Positions 56,931 through 64,000 of a stretch of 64,000 nt of DNA are shown piece by piece. The translations under genes and the position numbers were made by a program. The stretch comes from Odiellus spinosus (lineage: Eukaryota > Arthropoda > Arachnida > Opiliones > Phalangiidae), in the NCBI GenBank assembly GCA_963920705.1, contig OY987226.1, forward strand, positions 11,348,501 to 11,412,500, written 5' to 3'. Every line of letters starts with the position of its first letter. The first letter of the stretch is position 1. Below the pieces are notes generated by a model. That model was not told the DNA's origin, made no database searches, and saw nothing but the letters and a program-made list of their open reading frames with translations.

Positions 56931-57935
56931 GCTTACGTCAGTCGTCAGCTGCGACTTATTAGCTTCTATCGCTTACTTGTTCGCCTTCCCAAATCGTTTA
57001 CTGATATCGAACCAAAGGATGAGGAAGGCAAATAGAGAGAGAATCGAGTAATGATTACGTTCGCTTAACTAATATAGACTCCATGCCTTTCATTTCATTG
57101 CTTATTCGACAGTGAACGTTCTGTATTTCTATCCCACTCTATCTCGGATCGCGGCTCACTCTTTTTATCATCAACTCTACGTTCTCAGATGTCTGCGTGG
57201 ATGCTAGACATGTACTTGCACTATATGTATTAGGATGGAGGCAGATTGAGAGATGTATCATATTCTTAATATCACTCTTGCTCTTGTTCTTCTTTTTCTT
57301 TTTTTTTTTCGTTGGCTTCTCTCGATCTCTCTGTCTCTCATCATCTTCCTTTCTGGTCGTTTCCGTTTCCTATTTCTTTCATTATTGTTGGTTCAAGAAA
57401 GATCAGATCATCAAAACCAACATCGGGCTATTGTTTCAATGATCATTAAGTGATTTTGATGAATGGATGGGAAACTCTTATATGATATTGAATTGATAGT
57501 GAATTGTTTTATGCTATCGAGACAATATAAAATGTATACCATGTCCATACATGCTTTGATTAATCTTTGCGTGATATATTGCAATAACGGGCTAATTGGT
57601 TAATTGGATTGAATTATACTCGAGGTGTTTAATTGAATATTAATGCAATCAGAGATTGTATTTTTAACTGATTCATTTTTAAATGGGAAGTCAGTTTAGT
57701 TAATTCAGAAAACATGATATTGTCTTCAACTTGTTACGATAAAAATAAAAGGGACCAAAAATTGTGTCTTTAGTAAATTAGTTTTAATTACGATTAAACG
57801 ATATTCAAAAAAGGATACTTTTAGAATTATGTTTTTGATATTTCCTTCAGGCTCCCATTAAACCCAGGAAAAATAAAGGGTTTTCACTATTTAATAATTA
57901 AATTTTAACCTCGAGTTAATTAGTTACCTCCCGAC
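56931..57935. other. Intronic DNA with a pyrimidine-rich tract
   Basis: 57260-57400 is very pyrimidine-rich (CTCTTGCTCTTGTTCTTCTTTTTC and 10 or more T). The frames at 57197-57453 reflect this low complexity. CCGATTGGCTTACGTCAG near 56923-56940 combines an inverted CCAAT box with a CRE-like half, noted without functional support. Confidence 0.45.
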
Positions 57936-57939
57936 TAAT

Positions 57940-58018
57940 TTTTTAAATAGTGGATTAGGCCTATTTAAACAATAAGGAATCGATAAAAAATCACTTGTTG
58001 TTAGGTTGCATCCTCCCT
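57940..58018. mobile_element. T1 right-end fragment
   Basis: TGGATTAGGCCTATTTAAAC, AATAAGGAATCGATAAAAAA, TCACTTGTTGTTAGGTTGCA and CTCCCT, then TTAA at 58019-58022. Only the outer ~80 bases of the right arm remain. No left arm was found within 1 kb upstream. Confidence 0.85.
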
Positions 58019-58022
58019 TTAA

Positions 58023-58865
58023 GGGGCTGTTTAAATTTTATACATATACAATAAGTAGACTACCGTTTTAATCTTATTTTAAGTATACAAGTGTTGCATT
58101 TGATTATTTATACTTTTATAAAGTTTCTATGTACTATCATATACGTAAAGATAGGTATAATAGATAACAAAATAAACAACTCCGTTATGTTCCCTTCGTA
58201 CCTCGAGTCTTTTAAAATTAATTACCAAGTTCTGGCGCACCTTTTCGAATAAATTAAAATTTATTTGAAGTTCAAAGAGTGTGCGTGTGTGTGCGTACGG
58301 AGAGTACCGGGTGGTCGACCCCGCCGTAGCAATATTCTCGTTAATTCAATTGTAATTAAGCTGACTAGGCGACGACGCGGCCTCTCTTCCTTACCACTAT
58401 TCCAACCTTCACCCATCTTCTCGTATACACTTTTCAACTTTTCCCATCAATACCAAAATAAAATATTAATTTTTCAAAAGCCGTAGAGTCAAGGGGCACA
58501 TATATAGGAAGCATGAGGCAATTTTAAAGGGACTGTCAAAAGGAAAAATTTTCAAGATTCCATTTTGCTGTGAATAAACCTTACCTACTGATATGATTTA
58601 GTAGATGGTCATTGCGCATAATCAATGTACAAGCCTGGGTGGTTATTGCGTAAGCATTTAGATACGCCGTTTTCGATCGAAATCTTACAGTTTATCGACT
58701 TCGAAATCGAGAATTTAAATGATTGTATTCGGTAAATAGATTTCGATCGAGAAGACTATTTATTGGAAATCTGAATGATTCATCGAAGTCGATTTCAACA
58801 AGGAAAGGGTTGTCGAGATCGATATCAAGATATAGAAAAACTCCCCCCATAGTATTTTTAACTGT
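58023..58865. other. Intronic DNA, nothing recognised
   Basis: A short (GT)n run lies near 58280-58294. TTTCGATCGAAATC-type motifs recur at about 58671, 58740 and 58790. TTAAAGGGACTG near 58524 resembles a TTAA-element end without a partner. The frame 58265-58486 shows no family resemblance. Confidence 0.4.
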
Positions 58866-58869
58866 ATTT

Positions 58870-59018
58870 ATTAGATTATTTTATCTTTATTCATAACTTA
58901 AAATTTTTCGAGGAAAGTCTATGATAAATCCAATGTAATCGTGAATAATTTTCCGATTATTTTTTTATGATTAACTGATTAACTGATAGTTGTGGATTAT
59001 TTTGTCCAAACCCCGATG
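58870..59018 (-). mobile_element. Small inverted-repeat element family E, copy 2 (truncated)
   Basis: On the minus strand this begins ATCGGGGTTTGGACAAAATA and continues ATCATAAAAAAATAATCGG, GGATTTATCATAGACTTTCC and TTATGAATAAAGATAAAATA, matching 12115-12240. The far terminal repeat is missing. Confidence 0.7.
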
Positions 59019-59925
59019 TCTAGTATTTATTCTAGCGATTACGTCAGTACGTATTTAGCATTACTAAAGGCAGGAATCGGGTGCGCAAATTTCACGAAAA
59101 AGACTAATCCCTGGACATGGCCCGGTTTGATTTCATTTGAATATGCACAACCTTATTTTATTTTCCTTTTCACCCATCGTTTTAAAACTCTTCCCGTTCG
59201 TGGATCGGTTTCCGTAGTATCTCGTAGCGCGCTTTCTCTCATCTCGTGATATATTCTCTTCCCTGGCGTCTTGTATTCAATAATTAATTCTCCAACCTTT
59301 TCGAGACTCTTCGCTCTCTCGGGGGAGGTGCCGCCTGAAGCTAATCGATAATTTTGCTTGGTGCGCGCGTATACTAAGAGTGGGACCCTCGCGAAAGTAA
59401 ACAGATTAATATCTGAATATATTCATTCGAAAGGTCTGGCTGTTACGTTATAATATAAACAACTCTTTGAAGTAGATACAATTTTTAAATATTCACCCTC
59501 TTTCATATATCTCCCATTTTTTCTTTTTTTAAGTTGAAATACTATTGAAGAATTCATCCAATTCTATAAGCTTGTTAATTTTTTTTTATTTTTTTTATTC
59601 TCCTTTCAGTTTAATGATGTGAAATATATTCAAGGCTTATCTGTAGTTAAGGTCTAGATAAAGCAGCCTTGGGAAGGGGGTTTGTAGTTTTCGATATGCA
59701 ATCAGTTTTTGGACTTTTTCAAGATAGGGTGCTCTATTTTAAATATTTTAGGACTTAAAAAAGTAATAGACAACATTTCAATGCTTGCAGAAAGATTATT
59801 TTTACTTAAAAGGAATGTAATTAAATTAATTTAAACGCGATTAAAGTTATAAAAATTCCTAATTCCAATGCATACTTATCTTTCTGTCGTTCAGATTAAA
59901 TGGAGGCTGTCCAAATTATAATTAC
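59019..59925. other. Intronic DNA, nothing recognised
   Basis: A moderately GC-richer stretch lies at 59100-59400. The frame 58992-59249 shows no family resemblance and its start lies in the family E element. Confidence 0.4.
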
Positions 59926-59929
59926 CTCG

Positions 59930-60000
59930 ACAGTAAAAATACATATTTTATAATCACCATTTTCGAAATTATAATATTACGTGTGGCTATTGTTACTGTT
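59930..60000. repeat. Dispersed repeat family F, partial copy
   Basis: CAGTAAAAATACATATTTTA, TAATCACCATTTTCGAAATT and CGTGTGGCTATTGTTACTG. The ACTACGTCATCACTA block found in the other two copies is missing. Confidence 0.55.
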
Positions 60001-60865
60001 TTAAACACTACTAGCTTTAGGAAGAGCTAGAAAATAACTCATTCCAAAAGAAGGCAGCTCTGGTTAGTTTTTTTTACTATTACTGTGGTAATAAGTAACC
60101 TGTATTCATCCTTTGAAAATTAATCAATATAAATATATACATGTACACCGTGAAATATATGGAAATATGGAACCAGATTATCTTACATTTTTAAAAATCG
60201 AGAAATTCGTGGAATTATTTTAATTTAAAACTTCGAATCTCCATATTGTTGAATATCTCCCTGACAAAAAAATGAAAGGTTCATGTTTAAGTCAAATCTT
60301 CGAGAGTCACGTTACGCTTCGCGTCTTTTCTTCTCGAGAAAATGAAGAAGCATGGAGAAGAAAAGAAAATTCGTGGGTGGAAAATAAAAAAAGCTCTTTA
60401 AAAACCTGCTTGGCATCAAAAATGCATTTCTATCCAGAGTTTGCTTGACAGAAAATGGCATTTTTTTCATTTCGTGAATGTTTACCAAGCGACTATTCTA
60501 TGACTATATACCCTGGTCTTTCAACTTTTCCATTGCTTGAAAAAGAACTAAAATATTTATGGATTAATCAGGGTTATACGCCATAAATATTAAATACTCT
60601 CTGAACTGAATAGGTTTTTTTTTTCTTTTCTTTTTCTTTGTAAGGCAGTCTACATTATTCAAGATTAAAGGGAGGGTGTTGTGTAACATATTAAGATTTA
60701 CTTGGAATAAGATTTTTTTTAATATATATTTTTATATAATTATAATATTGGTACCTGTAGTTAAAAGTAATTTGAAATAATGGAAAAATAAAATAATTTT
60801 CGTTAATTAGTGTATATACTAATGAAGGAAAATTATATAATATTTCTTAAAATAAGGCTTGATGA
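60001..60865. other. AT-rich intronic DNA, nothing recognised
   Basis: TTAAAGGGAGGGTGTTGTG near 60664 resembles a TTAA-element left end; no matching right end was found. No exon recognised. Confidence 0.4.
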
Positions 60866-60869
60866 ATTT

Positions 60870-61062
60870 TTATCAACTCCAAATGGAAATTAAGTAGCAT
60901 TTTCGGAAATGTCGTTAAAAAATGATTATAAAAGTATGTCATAAAAATATTACCCTTACAGTAAAAATACATAAATTTTATAATCACCATTTTCGAAATT
61001 TTTAAAATAAAAATTTCACCGCCATACTACGTCATCACTATCGTCGCGTGGCTATTGTTGCG
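60870..61062. repeat. Dispersed repeat family F, copy 2
   Basis: AAGTAGCATTTTCGG, CAGTAAAAATACATAAATTTT, CACCATTTTCGAAATT, ATACTACGTCATCACTATCG and CGCGTGGCTATTGTTGCGCC follow the order of 35035-35200. Confidence 0.6.
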
Positions 61063-61070
61063 CCTACAAT

Positions 61071-61378
61071 CAAGGATTAGTCAACCTCACAGGGATAATT
61101 CACTCTGGTACGATTTGCTATACTAGTAGTTGAAGATGTTTGTTTCAAACATGGCTGCCAGACATTTTATCCGGCCCCTCAATTTTACCCTCTTACCGAT
61201 ACAAATCCGGAAGTAATCCATGAGAGCATCGTCTGCCTTAGAGTTTTTTCCCCTCCAATATTTCACCCCGTATATCGGTAGCTAGAACTTCCGGTGTAGA
61301 CAATTTTCGTCACCAGGGTGCGATTCGAACAATCATTTTACCAAAGTGAATTATCCCTGTGAGGTTGATTAATCCATG
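61071..61378. mobile_element. MITE family M3
   Basis: A 308-bp element starting CAAGGATTAGTCAACCTCAC and ending with the near inverse GTGAGGTTGATTAATCCATG. The arms of about 45 bases continue through AGGGATAATTCACT and TGGTA. The exact 7-bp target duplication CTACAAT is at 61064-61070 and 61379-61385. The interior is GC-richer (CCGGAAGTAATCC, CTTCCGGTGTAG). No coding capacity. It sits against the end of a family F repeat. Confidence 0.9.
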
Positions 61379-61572
61379 CTACAATTGATTCTTGTCCTTT
61401 CTGGCACGCCCTACTAAAGTTCACTCGGAGAGGTAAAAACATATATAGTTTAGATCACAATATTTACCCAATGAATTCTTTCCTGACAAACCCGTTTACA
61501 AATTTAATGTTTTCTAATATACAATCCTTCATAGAATTTTCTTTTAATACCAATTGGTTTCTCTTTTTAAAA

Positions 61573-61835
61573 AATAATTCCTTCGAAGAGTTTATAATTA
61601 TTACTTAAATACTAATTTAAAATTAATAAGTCCGGGTAATTACATAACCCAACTTCCTTCAATTTAAAATAATTAACTAAAAATACACTGAAGTAATGCT
61701 GGCTGGCTATGTCCAACCAGTGTCGTTTTAGTTAATTATTCTAACTTTAAGGAAGTTGGGTCATTTAATTTCCCGGATTAATTAATTTTAAATTAGCATT
61801 TAAGTATTATTTATGCAATCTTCAAAGGAATAATT
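61573..61835. mobile_element. Long foldback element
   Basis: Two arms of about 110 bases face each other around a ~45-base loop (CACTGAAGTAATGCTGGCTG...). Left: AATAATTCCTTCGAAGAG, TACTTAAATACTAATTTAAA, ACCCAACTTCCTT, AATAATTAACTAAAA. Right: the inverse, ending CAAAGGAATAATT. Arm differences are scattered substitutions. A transcript would make a long hairpin. Ends and target site are not clear. Confidence 0.8.
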
Positions 61836-61951
61836 AATAAGAGATCTTACTGTGTACGATATATATTCCAAAAAAAAACAAAAAAAAACTTCAAACATTA
61901 ATAAGAATAATTTAAATCATTGAAAATTAAATTTCAACCTACTTTTATTAA

Positions 61952-62120
61952 AGGGACAATGAAGTGGATCGTGTTTTTATACGATTTAAAAAATTAATAG
62001 TAAAACTAATAAAAAATCTATAACTTTAAATATCATTTTAAAGTCGTGTACTTCAAGCTATAAGTTTTATAATTAGGTTTTATCACTTAAAAATGTTTTT
62101 CATATCAGTTCTTTAACCCT
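61952..62120. mobile_element. Short TTAA element family T4
   Basis: About 169 bp between TTAA at 61948-61951 and TTAA at 62121-62124. Ends AGGGACAATGAAGTGG and TTCTTTAACCCT agree only over about four bases, so it may be worn or may owe its right boundary to the neighbour. TTTTAAAGTCG and ACGATTTAAAA are internal inverse motifs. Confidence 0.45.
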
Positions 62121-62124
62121 TTAA

Positions 62125-62515
62125 AGGGAGGTTTGCAACCTAACAACAAGTGATTTACTTTATCGATTCCTTATCGTTTAAATAGGCTTAATCAATCAGT
62201 AAGAAATTTGCAAACCAATATTAAGCTAGAAATAAATTAAAAACTTACCCATAAAATAGGCTTAGATAGATTCGTATTGAAGGTTCAGCGACCAATCGAA
62301 TGTTATTGGACGGGCCTTTTCTCATTGGTCGATGGCACGTTAATACGAAGAAAGTCAGGATCTTCACGAATCCAACTAAGCCTATTTTCCTGCTAAGTTA
62401 TAATTTTATTTCTAGTTTAATATTTGTTTGTAAAATGATATAGTGGTGGATTAGGCCTATTTAGACGATAATGAATCGATAAAAAAATCCCTTGTTCGTA
62501 CGTTGCATTCTCCCT
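62125..62515. mobile_element. TTAA foldback MITE family T1, short sub-family B copy
   Basis: A 391-bp element with TTAA at 62121-62124 and 62516-62519. Left end is AGGGAGGTTTGCAACCTAAC and right end is GTACGTTGCATTCTCCCT. The shortened core AATCGAATGTTATTGGACGG is followed by CATTGGTCG. Confidence 0.93.
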
Positions 62516-62519
62516 TTAA

Positions 62520-63790
62520 GATACCTCTTTTAAAAATTAAAAACTCTACAGTCTCCCTTCGAAAATATATGAAAATAAATTCCTGAAAAATCTATACAGC
62601 TCAGTTTCGTAATAAATATTACTTGTAAAGGATATATTTACATATTGGTTTTATTATTTCTTCGAAAACAGTTTTTTGGCAACGCCAAACAATTTTTCAA
62701 TCTCTCGAAGCCTATGCCTAAGTTATATATTTTCGGCGCGGATGAAACCGTGAAAGATAAATCTTAGTTTATCTACGAAGAATCACGTAGCTAAGTTGCT
62801 AAGAAGGAGAAGAAAACTTTTTCTCGAAATACGAAACTATGAGGAAAAGAAAAAAAAGAAATGATTTACTATACCCTTCAAATTTTTTCCTACTTCAACT
62901 TTCAACTTCACACACGAGGATTTTTATCCCTCCTTTTCGATATCGGCGGGGTGTCTTGAAATAATATGACCGAGAAATACCGTAGAACGGCAAAACTAAA
63001 TCCGGTTACCCTTAGTTACGCCCGCTACGTTAGGCCTTAAGGATCTGTTCACATTAGATAACATTTAGCCTATAAGTGAAATAAAATTTGAACAATCTCG
63101 AAAACATGATTTCAAATATACTGATAAAATACCTTTTCACTCTAATTTATCGAGTACGTTCCTGTAGCATCTTTTCCCGTCAAATCAAAAGGAATTTTCC
63201 AATTACAAATTCCTGCTAATTATTTTCCAACCAATTTCCGATAACTTAAAACAGTTTTGTGCTGTGTATATGATTGTTTTTAAAGAAAACTAGACACTAA
63301 AACCAAGATATTTTTAATCGATTTGGACTGTTAAAATATGCCTAAAACATTAATTAATTAGATTCGTTAAATCTAGATCCGTTTTAAAGAAATTTCAGAC
63401 TAAGCATTCTCCAGAAATTTGAGTTGTTGACAGTTCCAATATGAGATACCTTCCAAAATTGGAGAGTGAATCTATTTAAATCTAAATTTAAAGCGCCCCA
63501 TCTTTTGTTCGTGAACGCGTCTTTTCCAAGACAAACTTTCATTTAATGTCCAAACATATTAAAAATATCATGTTTCTACAAAATTCCATAACACCTGTAA
63601 ATTATGAAGTTATTTTAATTGTAATTTTCGATTCGTGGGTAAAGGTCAGATGTTTTCAAAACAGCGGTTTCTCTAAACCTAACCCAACCTAGCCAAAAAA
63701 CTCTTGTTTGGCTAAGCGCTGATTTTTATAACCGCTTTTTTACGTACATACCTACCTAATTTGCATTATATGTGTATGTAAAAATTAATT
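62520..63790. other. AT-rich intronic DNA, nothing recognised
   Basis: No exon or classifiable repeat. CTAACCCAACCTAGCC near 63680 is too short and irregular for a telomeric repeat. Confidence 0.4.
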
Positions 63791-63794
63791 TGCC

Positions 63795-63868
63795 CCTAGA
63801 TAGTAGCTCTGCTGGGAGCACCATTGTACGGCAGATGAAACATTTTTACAGGCGTTCGCTAGAAATAC
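63795..63868. repeat. Dispersed repeat family I, copy 4
   Basis: GTAGCTCTGCTGGGAGCACC, GAAACATTTTTACAGGCGTTCG resemble the left half of the 44340 copy. Confidence 0.5.
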
Positions 63869-64000
63869 CTAAACTTTAATTTTCTATTATACATTTTCCC
63901 CTACATGGGAACAATCACATAATTCACATTTCCAATATTTTTAAAAACATTGTGCCAATATCAATAATTGTATTTGAAAGACGGTTACGCGATCTATACA

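Noticed and set aside
57197-57453. Hydrophobic frames resembling a membrane protein
   Set aside because: Phenylalanine and leucine runs come from a pyrimidine-rich tract. Two overlapping frames look equally hydrophobic.
39861-64000. Search for the next receptor exon (expected to continue with a cysteine soon after the split codon)
   Set aside because: No acceptor-bounded frame resembling the next part of the domain was recognised by eye. A spliced protein alignment would be decisive.

Overview
The window looks like intronic DNA from a large, AT-rich, repeat-laden animal genome. It is most likely an arthropod and probably an insect. There is no operon structure, no long open reading frame and no bacterial signal. 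One coding exon can be supported, at 39708-39860 on the + strand. It encodes 50 complete residues plus two split codons of an ionotropic glutamate receptor amino-terminal domain, closest by eye to the insect AMPA-type GluRIA/GluRIB proteins. It is bounded by a clear acceptor and a consensus GTAAGT donor. I recognise no other exon of this gene, so about 39.7 kb before and 24.1 kb after the exon appear to be intron or flanking DNA. The species cannot be fixed from this sequence alone.

Region by region: 1-3.7 kb holds two minisatellites, a ~24-bp unit and a ~29-bp unit. The second is split by a transposon inserted with an exact 7-bp target duplication. From 3.7 to 39 kb the DNA is AT-rich intron crowded with short non-autonomous transposons, many nested or in opposite orientations. 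The exon lies at 39.7 kb, between an intact TTAA element (itself hit by another transposon) and half of a related element. From 40 to 64 kb there are more copies of the same families, a ~300-bp tandem duplication (43.2-43.7 kb), a GC-richer island with a perfect X-box and a CRE (47.1-47.75 kb), and foldback elements near 53, 61 and 62 kb.

The mobile DNA falls into two main mechanistic groups. (1) Elements flanked by TTAA with AGGG...CCCT ends, in at least four families: T1 (about 12 copies, ~390-430 bp, nearly whole-length hairpins), T2, T3 and T4. (2) Elements that start CA, end TG and sit in exact 7-bp target duplications, in three families unrelated in sequence: M1 (four copies of ~337 bp), M2 (two copies of ~316 bp) and M3 (one copy of 308 bp). 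None carries a transposase, so all depend on enzymes encoded elsewhere. Further dispersed families (called D, E, F, G, H, I here), a possible tRNA-derived SINE pair and several homopolymer tracts fill much of the rest.

No previously undescribed gene system is visible. The most informative observations are the shared 7-bp/CA...TG insertion signature across three families, the T1 hairpins whose cores lie in either orientation, the insertion layers that give a relative history of the intron, and the X-box/CRE island.
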